DNA from: Sorghum bicolor
Taxonomy: Eukaryota > Streptophyta > Magnoliopsida > Poales > Poaceae
DNA length: 64,000 bases
Direction: 5' to 3'
Assembly: GCF_000003195.3 (NCBI RefSeq)
Contig: NC_012878.2
Location: 4,592,462 to 4,656,461 of the forward strand
The translations under genes and the position numbers were made by a program. Under the pieces are notes generated by a model. The model was not told where the DNA came from and ran no database searches. It saw nothing but the letters and a program-made list of their open reading frames with translations. Positions 21,732 through 33,123 of the stretch are shown piece after piece (position 1 is the first letter of the stretch; the number at the start of each line of letters is the position of its first letter).

Positions 21732-24700
21732 ATGGCCATTAGCTTCGTCGTCCCTGAGGTCAGATCTCCATCTCGTCTCCTGTATATTTTTCTCGTATCC
21801 CTGTTCATCCGCAATTCATTTTACTGAATATTTTCCTTTTTCCTTTTTCTTTTGTGTTTCCTTTACGCCCAAAATCACTAGGAATTGTCCAACAAAATTG
21901 TCATCCCCACCGATCAACCACATCTTCAATGCCTCGGCCCTCTAGGAGACCTAGATCCAACCGACCTTATCAACGCAGAAACCAACAGGATCCCCTTTAG
22001 AGCTGAAAACTTTTCTTTAGATCTGTGGAAAGACACCTTCCGCTCTTGGCCCAGCCCTACCGTAGGGTGGAAAGACTGGTTCTTGAGGGTCAGCAATTCT
22101 AATGAAGTCCAATGGGGTGAAAGGAAGCTAGCCCAATGCATCAGGCTATCTATTGCCGATATGCACAGGAACGAGTCGCTGTTGATAGCTGCGTCTCATT
22201 TTTGGTCAGATACCCTTAATGCTTTTGTCTTTGGCCACGGCCCTGTTTCTCCCACTCTTGCCGATGTAGCTATGCTCACTGGTCTAGACGTGTCTTCTGC
22301 CGATAGCACCCACTTCTTTGATACCGCTCCTAGTGCCAAAGTGGAGACTCGCACTATCGGCGGTTGGTCAGGGTACATTCAGAAGTATCGTGGGAAGGGG
22401 CCTGTCACCATAAAGGAACAAACCACCTTTCTGAACATGTGGCTGGACAAGTTTATATTCTGTGGTCGATCGGCAGGACCGACTTCCGTCTATTTATCGG
22501 CGGCAGAGAGACTGGCTAACGGTGGCCAATTTCCTCTCGACCGATACTTGCTTGGCGCTGCTTACCATCTTCTCCACCAAGTAGCCCAGAAACTCCTGCT
22601 TGGCCAGTCCATCGGCAACTTGGGAGGCCCCTGGTGGTTTATTAATATGTGGCTCAATCTGCATTTGCATAAGCGCCTTGACTTCAACTTGTTCACACAG
22701 CACTTCCCAAGAGATATAGCCGAAAATCATGTGTTGGGTGAAGAGGAATCGGCAACACGTGCCCCCTTGAACTTTGGCGAAGCTGCCATAGTGCTACCTG
22801 GTTCAGGGAGTAATCCGGATTAGATCGGCCGATTCTTCCAGACTCTGTATGAGGGCTTGGCCAGAGATGAACGACCATGGTTGGCTTATGATGACCCAGA
22901 CAGTATGCTCCCTCTAACCTTCAATCCATTTGATGAAGCTCTTGACAGGGATAATGAAGTGATGATGGCAATTGTGACTCCCAGAATCATACCAGTGAAT
23001 TTCTTTGGTAGCACAAAAACCTCTCCCCAAACTTATGAATTTTACAATCCATCGGCATTAGCCCGTCAGCTAGCTTTCAGCCAGTTGCTGATTGCACTTC
23101 CTTATGCCGATGTGATAAAACCCAGAGAACCCATCACCAACTTTCTTGAGTGGATTCGAGTAGCCCAACTACCACCAAATGCCGATACAGATGTAGATCT
23201 GTCAGAATGGGTTCCAGCTGCCTTTATTACTCAGGCATATAAGCTATGGTGGGCAGAATGGAAAGAGCATCCATTCTGCAGATCGGCCCTCTCATACCGC
23301 GGCACGATCGACCCCGAATACGAAGTCCCCGATGACACCGTAAGTATTTCAAACCGATGTTTCATTTTTTTCAATACTATTTCCATCGGTAGCTTACCCT
23401 TGTATTCCTTTTGCAGGTTGACAACATTCCCTCGTCGGTTAGCAGGAGTGGCAAGCCGATCGACTTGTCTCCATCAGGCCCGATCTCCTCAATTGGCCAT
23501 AATGCTCCCACTCTGGCTTCCGTCGTGCATCGGGGTGTACGCCTCAGGAAAGTCACCACCAAGAGAACTCAGACATCACCAACGGTAGCTGCTTCCACTT
23601 TGGCGCAGGCTTTCAAGGCAATTTGTCAATCCTTTTTCTTTTATACTGACCATCTTTATATCGGCTATATCTGTGCTTATAAACCCCTTTTCGTTATTGC
23701 AGCAAACCGGTGCATCGGCAAAAGCCAAGCGTCAAAGTGCCGATGCCCCCCAGTCTAGCCAGCCAAAGAGAAAGGGCACCAAAGGTGCTAAGGCTGGAAC
23801 AAAGCGCCAGAAAGTGGCAACTCCCCCTCCTCCTCCGGTGTCTCCAATTCCGGTGGAGTCTTCTCCTTCTTCTCCAGAAGTCCAGACACAGCAAGTACCG
23901 TCTCCCCAACCAATGCAGGAAGCACCACAGATGGAAGAACTTCAGCAAGAAGAACCTCAGTTAGAAGCACCCCAATCAGAAGATGTGCCGGCCGACGTAG
24001 GAGATCAAACTACCGATCCAGCAGGTTCAATCATACTATCGGTGGTTTCCTCACTTCAGACAAGTATCATCCCTCCTCAAGGTAACGTACTCTCCTCAAA
24101 ATTGCTGTCGATGAGCTTCTTCTCTTCGATCTTATAACCTTTTCTGTTAACTTTTAGCTGACATCGTCCCATCGGCAACACTTGCCGATCAACCTGTAGC
24201 TCCATCGGTATCTTTCAGTCAAAGGCAAGAAATTGCCTTGAAGCAAGTAAGTCATCCAACTTTCCACTAGTATTGTCTGCTGAAGCTCTGACCATAAAAA
24301 TGACTTATTTCATCCTCACTTTCAGGAACAAGATTCTGCCGACAGCTTATTCTCCTTCGCCATTGATATCTCCGAAGAAGAAGGTGAGGAAGCAAGCTCC
24401 TCTCGGGCAGTTGGGATTGTATCGGCAGAAACCAGGGCTAAGCTGGAAGAGCTATCGGCCATACTTCATCAAGACACAGCTCAACTGGTCAACGATTCCG
24501 ACCTAGCCAAGGCCGTGTTCAAGACCCTTAGAGGCCAAATTCCTACCGATGCTGAAGAAACCCTCTTCCAGGCTGCACACCTAGAAAGCCGCCAGCTGCA
24601 GTACCAGAGAGCCACTCGGCGCCTTGCCGATAGAGCTGCTCAAATCTAGCTCTCTGAGGAGATGATGAAAGAAAAACTCTTAGCCGATGAGAAGCACAAG

Positions 24701-25021
24701 AACATCGGCACCTTAAAGTCCTCAGGTGATGTACTGAAGCAGAAAGTCTCTGATCTATCGGCAAAAAGAGAAGCCCTGCTGGCCGAACTCAAGCAAGTAG
24801 AGGATGCTCTGTCTCAGGCCCAGCAAGAAGAGAGCCAACTGCCGGAGACCATCAAGCACCTCGAGCAAGAACGAAATGCCCACGGTCGCAAAGCGCTGCA
24901 GTTGAAGAAGAAGCTGAAGCCGATAGAAGGTTCTGCCGATGATGATACCAAAGAGATAGATACAGCCAATCAGATCCGGCTGCGCGCCATATCGGCCATC
25001 CAAGCGCTGCTGAACATCTGA
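21732..25021 (+). pseudogene. Plant mobile domain (PMD) gene, antisense in the Tat element
   Basis: Six exons fit: 21732-21758, 21882-23339, 23417-23617, 23703-24081, 24158-24246 and 24326-25021. Together they give 950 codons including the final stop. Exon 2 carries the plant mobile domain (LWKDTF, WSDTLNAFVFGHGPVSPTLADVAMLTGL, FLNMWLDKFIF, YLLGAAYHLLHQV, WFINMWLNLHLH). Exon 4 is proline/glutamine-rich with basic PKRKGTKGAKAGTKRQK, and exon 6 ends in a coiled coil. PMD proteins (MAIN/MAIL families) are host nuclear silencing and genome-stability factors that share this domain with transposons; the role here is unknown. Two TAG codons (22821-22823 and 24647-24649) interrupt an otherwise open gene. 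The third intron starts GC rather than GT. Confidence 0.8.
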
Positions 25022-25174
25022 AGCTCTCATCGGCAACACACCTTTGTTCTTCTGCATTTCAGCTTTCTTAATGTCTTAGCCGATAGGACTGTTATCGGCA
25101 TCTTTTGAAACATTAAGTCCATCCCCAGATACACTTTAATCCAGCCGATAGGAGTGTTATCGGCATTTAAACTT
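25022..25174. other. Intergenic gap between converging PMD gene and integrase, with two hairpins
   Basis: At 25079-25099 and 25144-25164 a perfect 7-bp inverted repeat GCCGATA...TATCGGC encloses a 7-base loop (GGACTGT and GGAGTGT). The repeats are 65 bp apart and lie between the two converging coding ends. They may serve 3'-end formation for both transcripts; this is inference. Confidence 0.65.
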
Positions 25175-25798
25175 TTATGCATCGACCCATATGCTAGGGT
25201 AGTACCTTTTTAGATATTTGCCATTTAATGCTCTGGGAAATTCAACTCCTTCGAGAGTTTCTAGAATATAGGCATTACCGGGAGCCGATCGATTTATCCG
25301 ATAAGGACCTTCCCAATTAGGAGACCACTTTCCAAACTTCGAACTTTTAGTCCCGACTGGCAAAATTAATTTCCATACCAAATCCCCATCGGCGATCTCC
25401 TTAGCCTTCACTTTCTTATCATACCATCTAGCAACTCTCTTCTTATTTTCTTCTATACTCATTAAAGCCTTTAACCGATGTCCTGCTAGATCATCTAACT
25501 CATCGGTCATCAAAGTGGCATACTCATCGGCAGCTAATTGATCTTGAAAAGATAATCGCCTAGATCCAGCCTTAATCTCCCAAGGTAATACTGCATCATG
25601 CCCATACACCAATTGACAGGGTGACACCTTGGTTGTTCCATGACAAGCCATCCGATAAGACCACAGCGCTTCATTTAATAATGTATGCCACCGCTTAGGA
25701 TTTTCTTCAATCTTTCGTTTAATAAGCTTGATAATTCCTTTGTTAGACGCCTCGGCCTGCCCATTGGCTTGAGCATAATAAGGAGAAGAATTCAACAC
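25175..25798 (-). pseudogene. Integrase C-terminal part
   Basis: Contains the third catalytic residue, the glutamate of GQAEASNKG, then the conserved LLNEALWSYR and the Tat-type C-terminal region (VARWYDKKVKAKE, GDLVWK, KFGKWSPNWEGPYRI). It ends at a stop at 25175. It is out of frame with the upstream integrase half: the frame shifts by one base near 25795, just before the glutamate motif. Catalysis by DNA-strand transfer would need the two halves joined, so this copy is not expected to make active enzyme. Confidence 0.85.
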
Positions 25799-26624
25799 TT
25801 AATCCCCATACCGATTATGAATTCATCAAACTCCCCCGATGTGAACATAGTGCCTTGATCGGTAGTAATTGTCTGAGGAATCCCAAATCGGTAAATAATG
25901 TGCTCCTTCACAAAATCAATCATATTGGCCGAGTTGACCTTCTTCAATGGAATAGCTTCAACCCATTTAGTGAAATAATCAGTGACAACTAAAATAAACT
26001 TATGCCCCTTACTAGATGGTGGATAAATCTGGCCGATCAGATCGATAGCCCATCCCCGGAACGGCCAAGGCTTTATGATAGGATTCATAGCCGATGCGGG
26101 TGCTCTTTGAATATTACCAAACTTTTGACAACCTTGACACCCCTTGAAATATTTAAAGCAATCCTCAAGTATGGTCGGCCAAAAATATCCATTCCTTCGA
26201 ATCATCCACTTCATCTTAAAAGCTGACTGATGTGCTCCACACACTCCTTCATGGATTTCTCCCATCAAACTTCTAGCTTCATCATCACCTAAGCATTGGA
26301 GAAGAATTCCATCAATAGTTCGATAATACAATTCATCTTCGAGGAGCACATATTTGGTTGCTTGAAACCGAACTCGTCTTTCAACTTTCTTAGATGGATC
26401 TTTTAGATAATCAATAATTTCCTTCCTCCAATCATCGGCACCGATTGCCGATATTGCATTAATCATAGGCTGATATCCCGAGGCATGCTGAGCTAACCGA
26501 TTGGCCTCTTCATTATGCAATCGAGGAATATGCTCTAATCAGAAATCTATGAATTCCTTCAACAGTCGCACGCTTTTCTCGAAATAAGTTATGAGAACTT
26601 CACTTCGGCATTCATAACTCCCGG
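25792..26624 (-). pseudogene. End of archaeal-type RNase H and integrase N-terminal half
   Basis: After the frame break at about 26627 the last RNase H segment (NEEANRLAQHASGY) follows a TGA at 26539-26541. The integrase then begins, with its HHCC zinc finger (HEGVCGAHQ ... CFKYFKGCQGC) and two of three catalytic acids (WAIDLIG and TTDQG). The half ends at a stop at 25792 because of the one-base shift. Family knowledge: this enzyme inserts the element's cDNA into the genome. Confidence 0.85.
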
Positions 26625-28406
26625 TCAATTGATTATAACCAACATAGAATCTCCGAAGACTTCAACAGCATCAGCACGAACTTCTCTTAACAATTCCAAT
26701 CCCTTGATCAGAGCCTGATACGCAGCCTGATTATTCGTTGATGTAGCAACAATTGGCAAGGAAAACTCATACTTCCTCCCCTTAGGGGAAACTAATACAA
26801 TGCCGATTCCTGCCCCCCGGTCACAGGTAGACCCATCAAAGAAAAGTGTCCAGGGTACAATTCCCAAGGCTTCCACTACACCGCAATGCTGAGTCACAAA
26901 ATCGGCCATAATCTGCCCTTTGACTGCCTTGGCCGATTCGTAATGCAGATCGAACTCCGACAGCGCTAAAATCCATTTACCGATCCTGCCACTCATAATC
27001 GGCATGGATAGCATGTACCGGACCACGTCATCTTTGCAAACAACAATGCATTCGGCCGATAGCAGGTAATGCCTCAGTTTCATACATGAAAAATACAAGC
27101 ATAGGCATAGTTTCTCAATGGCCGAATACCTGGTTTCAGCATCAATCAACCTCCTACTCAAGTAGTAAATTACCCTCTCTTTCCCTTCAAATTCTTGAAC
27201 CAAAGCCGAGCCGATAACCGTCCCATCGGTAGACAAATACAATCTGAAGGGCTTTCCTTGTTGAGGTGGAACTAGAACTGGAGGATTTATTAAATACTTC
27301 TTGATTTCATCCAGAACCAACTGCTGTTCTTCTCCCCAAATAAATTCTTGATCGGCCTTCAATTTAAGAAGAGGACTGAAAGCACGAATCTTACCAGACA
27401 GATTAGATATAAATCTGCTGATAAAATTTACCTTGCCGATCAAGGACTGGAGCTCAGTCTTATTGGTAGGGGCCACTATCTTATTGATGGCATCAATAGA
27501 TCTTCGACTAATTTCAATACCCCTTTGATGTACCATGAAACCAAGAAACTGCCCTGCCGATACACCAAATGCACACTTGTTGGGATTCATCTTCAATCCA
27601 TGTTTCCTTGTGCACTCTAACACTTTTCGTAAGTCGGCAAGATGCTTTGAGAAATCCCCAGACTTAACCACCACATCATCAATATAGATCTCCACCAGCT
27701 TGCCGATGAACTCATGAAATATAAAATTCATGGCCCTTTGATAAGTAGCACCAGCATTCTTCAACCCAAAGGTCATGACTATCCATTCAAATAACCCAAC
27801 ATGACCAGGACACCTGAATGCGGTTTTTGGAATATCTTCCTCTGCCATGAATATTTGATTGTATCCCGCATTACCATCCATAAAGCTAATGATCCGATGA
27901 CCAGCCGTAGCGTCAACCAGCAGATCGGCAATGGGCATTGGGTATCCATCCATCGGCGTAGCTTTATTGAGATTCCCGAAATCAATGCATACCCGAAGCT
28001 TCCCGTTTTTCTTGTAAACCGGAACGACATTGGAAATCCACTCGGCATACCGACACTGCCGAATAAACTTAGCTTCAATGAGTTTGGTGATTTCGGCCTT
28101 AATATCAGGTAGAATGTTAGGATTACATTGACGAGCTGGTTGCTGATGTGGCCGAAATCCAGACTTGATGGGTAACCGATGTTCAACAATTGATCGGTCT
28201 AAACCAGGCATCTCGGTATAATCCCAAGCAAAGCAATCTTTATATTCCTTTAACAAATTAGTTAATTGTTGCTTACACTCAGGATCTAATTTAGCACTAA
28301 TAAAAGTAGGTCTAGGCTTATCACCACTACCTATATCTACTTCTACCAAATCATCGGCCGATGTGAATCCCTGGCCTAATTTTCCATCATCGGCGAATCT
28401 ATCCAT
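26625..28406 (-). pseudogene. Reverse transcriptase, RNase H and second RNase H
   Basis: A 593-codon open stretch. RT shows KLRVCIDFGNLN, FMDGNAGYNQI and the catalytic YIDD (residues 241-244). The first RNase H follows (YLSTDGTVIGSALVQE). Near residue 515 a second, archaeal-type RNase H starts (WTLFFDGSTCDRGAGIGIVL, TNNQAAYQALIKGL), the hallmark of Tat elements. The frame starts one base out of register with protease at a run of five A on plus (28406-28413) and ends in a TGA at 26625. This could be decay or, at the upstream edge, a programmed shift; decay is likelier given the other breaks. Confidence 0.88.
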
Positions 28407-29635
28407 TAAAAACCGTCGTCAGAACCGACTGCTTGGATCGGTGGAATCTCGTAATCGGCAACTTTGGGAAAATCTTTCTCCCAAACTTCCCCTGAAATGC
28501 ACCTAGTCCTCTCATAGGTATCCGCCTCTGCCGATGCAATAACATAAGAAGAATCTCCTGGGACAATCTCAATCTTGTCACCTACCCACTGAACCAAGCA
28601 TTGGTGCATTGTAGACGGGATGCAACAATTGGCATGAATCCAATCTCTTCCCAACAATAAGTTGTAAGCACCCTTTCCACTGATCACGAAGAAAGTTGTC
28701 GGCAAGGTTTTGCTGCCGATGGTCAACTCCACACATATTGCCCCCTTGACTGGAGACACGTTTCCTTCAAAATCTTTGAGCATCATATCGGTCTTGGTCA
28801 AATCCTGATCCCCTTTCCCAAGCTTCCGATATACTGTATACGGCATAATATTAATAGCAGCTCCACCATCAACTAGGATCTTGGTCATCGGCTGCCCATC
28901 AACCCTCCCTTTGACGAACAGAACCTTGAGATGCTGTCTTTCGTCGTCGGTAGGTTTTTCAAAGATAGCTGTCATAGGATCCAGAGCCAGCTGAGCTATC
29001 TGATCGGAAAACTCTAACTCATCATCACTGGATGGTGCAAGAAACTCCATCGGCAACATAAAGACCATGTTGACTCCTGCCGATGGACCTTCCCTCTTAG
29101 TGTCTGATGGCTGCTGACTTCTAGAGTTCTCGCCTTTGCTTAGCCCCTCTTGCCTTTCACGTTGCAATCTCCTTTTCTGCGTCTTGGTTAACCCTTCACG
29201 ACACCATGGAGGGAGTAGCTTTTGCCTTGCTGCCGGGCGTCGGTTCTCCCTTGACTCCATACGATGCGTGTTAGCATCCCTGCAAAATATGAATTCATCG
29301 GGAACTCGCGCATTAGCCATCTCCTCGAGCTCTTCCTGGTTCCTGGGAAAATATTGGACACGATCACCAAGCCTATCGTGCACGCTAAGCCTGCCCCCCA
29401 GCCGATCATGAACTGACGCCCTTCCTCTGATTGGCCCATTAAATCGCCGATCATCATCATGATAACGCCGATCGGTCCTGTCGTACCGATCATAACCGTT
29501 GCACTCAGGGCAGTCTCTGACAGTGGGAAGCTTGATGTTTTCCTCCCAACAATTGATGAAGAACGGACAATTCCAATGATCTCTATGCCGATTCCACTCC
29601 TGTCAGCGTCTTTCTTCCTCCCGTCGATAATCCTC
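28406..29635 (-). pseudogene. Zinc-binding linker and aspartic protease
   Basis: In frame with gag but separated by TGA codons at 29636-29638 and 29602-29604. The first part has the cysteine/histidine block HWNCPFFINCWEE...CPEC and RYHDDDRR repeats. The protease has the active-site variant LVDGGAAINIMP typical of Tat elements, then GRDWIHANCC. It would cleave the polyprotein. The frame closes at 28406, one base out of register with RT. Confidence 0.85.
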
Positions 29636-32053
29636 TCATTGGCACCGATATCGATCTTCCCGTTGCTGCCAATTCTCTCGAGGCCTTCTATGAGTTATAA
29701 CGATGCCGGACCGAGGAGGCCTACCCGAATTAGTCCCTTCCTGGACCAAGCCTTTACTCTTTGCATCGGCAGTAGTAATCTGATGTTGAGGATCTACCGA
29801 CGCACTTTTCTGAGCTGCTTCCGACGTTAAGACCTTGGCTTTCCCCTTTGCATCCAACATGTTTGTCGGGAAAGGATGCTGGTCTATCTTCATCGGCTTC
29901 TGAGTCTTGGAACTGTCAATTTTAATTCTCCCAGACTCTATTGCCGATTGCAGCTGCTGTCTGAAAACTTTGCAGTCATTGGTGTCATGAGAAGTTGCAT
30001 TATGCCACTTGTAATATTTCATCCTCCTCAACTCCTCTGCCGACGGGATCACGTGATTAGGAGACAACTTGATCTGACCTTCCTGGAGTAGAAAATCAAA
30101 TATCTTATCGGCCTTAGCAGTGTCGAAAGCGAACTTTTCTGGTTCCTTTTGCCCAAAAGGACAAGACATCGGCTTCTTGTTCTTCACCCACTCTGCCAAG
30201 CCGATTACTGGTTCCTCATCAGAATCTGAACTTGTTGCTTCATCAACAAACGACACCTTCTTGTTCCATGCTCTTTTGGGCTCAAAAGGCTTGATGTCTT
30301 GATCAGAAATCCTCTGTACTAAATGACTTAAGCTTTCAAACTCCTGAGAGGCATACTTATCCCTGATGTGTGGCAATAAACCCTGGAAAGCCAAATCGGC
30401 TAGCTGCCGATCATCGAGAACCAGACTATAGCATTTATTTTTTACCTCCCGTATCCTCTGCACAAAACCCTCAACCGATTCATCATTGCGTTGTCTCAAT
30501 TTGACCAAATCGGTGATTTTCTTTTCATGAACCCCCGAAAAGAAGTATTTGTGGAATTGTTTCTCCAGATCGGCCCAAGTAATCACTGAGTTAGGAGGTA
30601 GTGATATAAACCTGGTAAAGGCCGATCCAGATAATGACGACGAAAATAGACGAACCCTCAATTTGTCCCTGTTACCAGCTTCTCCGCATTTAATGATGAA
30701 CCTGTTGACATGCTCCATGGTTGACCTGTCATCCTGCCCGGAGAATTTGGTAAAATCTGGTACCTTGTACCGATGTGGAAGCGGGATCAAATCATATGCG
30801 GGAGGATACGGTGTCCGATAAGAGTAAGTGTTGACTTTGGGTTTTATGCCAAATTGTTCCTTCATTACTTCAGCAATCTTATCGGCCCAATATGCATCGG
30901 CATCCTGCCGATGAGGCGGCTGCGGGTCCGGCACTTGGTGGCGAACCTCCACGTGTCTGTTCGGGACGTGATCTGCACGGAACATTGGATTGATCATCAG
31001 TCCTCCAATCTGCGGACCACCAAACTGCTGTCCACCGATTTGCTGTCCCCCGAGTTGCTGTCCGAAATTCATTGGCTGGTTGGGAATCCCCTGACCTTGG
31101 AACCCGGGATAGACCTGTCCTTGCTGGAACCCAGTAGTCTGGTAACTCTGCTGGGGCGATTGTGGGAAGACTTGCTGTCCAAGCCATCCATTATTAGCGT
31201 TCATCGGCATAGGTGCTGCCGATGATTGGTAATTGGGTACCATCATTGAATTGACATACCCCGACTGGGCCATAGACCTCTGTTGCATCAGCATTGAATC
31301 TGCCGATGCATTAGGCATCTGAAACATCGAATCTTGAGGATTCCCAGTGTGAGGCCTTGCAGTAGTAGTTGTGGTATACCGAGGACTCTGGTTCCACGGC
31401 GCATTGGGAGGCGCCGATGCCACAGTAGCCTTGCCCCTCGTGTCAGTTATCTGTGATGCACCCGGTGTTAATTCTGGAGGCATACCGTAACCCCACCAGT
31501 TGGGAGGAAGAGTCAACCCTGACATTGCCGATGCCAACATATCTGTTGTCAGTTTACTCTGCCCACCTGAAGTCTGTGGGATGGTTGTCATCGGCACAGA
31601 TAGTGCACCAGTAGCTCCCGATGTACTTGGAGGGACGGCAGATTGTGCACTTGCAGCCGTCAAAGCAGCCGATGGAGCCGTAACTTCTGGTGCTGTTGGT
31701 TGATGATGAGTAGGGCCCACATAATCTAGAGGGATCTGTCCTTCCATGAAAGTCCTTGCTACGGCATTGAAAACCGTGTTAGAGAGTACACCAGCTTGGT
31801 TGATCAAAGCACGGTTGATAGCACTGTCAACCATATCTTGGAGCTTGCCCGGATTGGCTTCGAAAGTAACCTGCCGTGGTGTCGGCAGAGCATCTTTCTG
31901 GATCACTTCGCCACTCCTATTTATGCTGAAGGACTTCAAACATTGCAGCCTGTACTCCTCCATAGCTTGGGCAATGGCTTGCTTCTGCTCATCCTTGAGA
32001 TTGGCCTCCGTCACGGGGATGACGTTCTCCTGATCGAAGTCAGAGATCGACAT
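29636..32053 (-). pseudogene. Gag protein
   Basis: Start ATG 32053 (MSISDFDQENVIPV) lies just inside the 5' LTR; 805 codons run to a TGA at 29636. The N-terminal half is glutamine/proline/glycine-rich with QQxGG repeats. The retrotransposon gag domain follows (about residues 490-620: FTKFSGQDDRSTMEHVNRFI, ITWADLEKQFHKYFF, LRQRNDESVEGFVQRIREVKNKCYSL). Then comes a basic tail. Gag would form the virus-like particle in the cytoplasm. The stop separates it from the in-frame zinc knuckle and protease, so gag could still be made alone. Confidence 0.87.
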
Positions 32054-32073
32054 GCTGATCTTGATCTTGAATC

Positions 32074-32092
32074 TGTCCCACCGGGTGTGCCA
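32074..32092 (-). other. Primer-binding-site candidate
   Basis: Seven bases inside the 5' LTR the minus strand reads TGGCACACCCGGTGGGACA. It starts TGG, as a match to a tRNA 3' CCA end does. I did not assign the tRNA. Confidence 0.5.
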
Positions 32093-32099
32093 AAAGATG

Positions 32100-32788
32100 T
32101 GTTGATGCAAAACTGATCTGCAAACACAAAGGGCTAATACCCGATTCAAACGTTAAGGTGTGCCAGCCGATTTAACCTTACTATCGGCAAAGGTGATAAC
32201 TCGAATACTTTAGTCCTGACAACAGCGATGCGCCCGGATGTCACGGCTAAGAGGTACTCACGCAGAACTCGAGAACACGTCGAGCTTAAGTCGACGAATT
32301 CCTAAGAACTCGTAATAAAAGGGAAAAAAGTATGACGAAATCGTCGAAAAAGTAGATGCTGGAATATGAGTAAAAACGTGTGTTTGATTGATTGATAGAT
32401 GTCTCATTACAAGGCCCTAGGGTTCATATTTATACCCTGCTAAACACGACTAGAATTCGAATTCCAAATTACACGGAATCCGTATACAAAACGACTTAAA
32501 TAAATAAGGAAATAACAAAGTTATCTCCCGTGACAAACTAAAATTCTTCCATAAACCGATCAGCAGTTTCCGGACTCCTCCTCCGTATCATCGGCAGACT
32601 CCTTGCCATGGTCATCGGCAGACTTCCCTATTATAGCCATCGGCATAAACACGTCACTGCCCGTAGACTTAGTCACATTCGACCTCTCCTTCATCGGCAA
32701 CCATCCTCATCGGCAATTCATCCTGTAAACAGCATACTTGCCACCTTATCCTGCCATCCTGGACACGTGCCCAAAAACGGTGTCAACA
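32100..32788 (-). repeat. 5' LTR of the Tat element (689 bp)
   Basis: Nearly identical to 20385-21088. I see four substitutions and a 15-bp deletion at about 32438. It is the promoter-bearing copy for gag-pol. Confidence 0.92.
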
Positions 32789-32793
32789 CTCTG

Positions 32794-33123
32794 TTTAATT
32801 CCCACCAAAAAAGACTTTTCACCCCATCTCAACAAATGTTTGGGCACATGAAGCATTAAATATAGATAAAAAATAACTAATTGCACAGTTTGCATAAAAA
32901 CCGTGAGACGAATCTTTTAAGTCTATTTAGTCTATGATTAGCCATAATTACTACAGTAACGCACATGTACTAATGACAGATCAATTAGGCTTAATAAATT
33001 CGTCTCGCAATTTGTATGCGAGTTATGTAATTGTTTTTTAAATTAGTATCTAAACACCCATTCTAACATCTCATGAAACATTTGATGTGACACCTAAAAA
33101 ATTTTCACCAACAAACTAAGGCC
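32794..33123. mobile_element. Tourist-like MITE, right part (left end at 20377-20384)
   Basis: GGCCTCTG before the Tat element and TTTAATTCCCACC after it join across the CTCTG duplication into one MITE end. Its partner end is GTTTGTTGG...reversed at 33100-33123 (CCAACAAACTAAGGCC). The body shares the GCATTAAATATAGATAAA and GAGACGAATC core of the other Tourist-like copies. Confidence 0.75.

Larger units (their letters stand above)
20385..32788 (-). mobile_element. Complete Tat-lineage Ty3/gypsy retrotransposon with antisense gene (12.4 kb)
   Basis: Both LTRs begin TGTTGATGC and end GTGTCAACA. CTCTG flanks the element at 20380-20384 and 32789-32793. The sense strand is minus: the PPT is beside the left LTR and a primer-binding-like site beside the right LTR. 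Order on the minus strand is gag, protease, RT, RNase H, a second archaeal-type RNase H and integrase. The extra RNase H marks the Tat lineage. On the plus strand, between integrase and the 3' LTR, is a six-exon plant-mobile-domain gene. The LTRs differ by four substitutions and one 15-bp gap over 689 aligned bases in my reading. The element landed in a MITE (20377-20384 plus 32794-33123). Confidence 0.93.
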
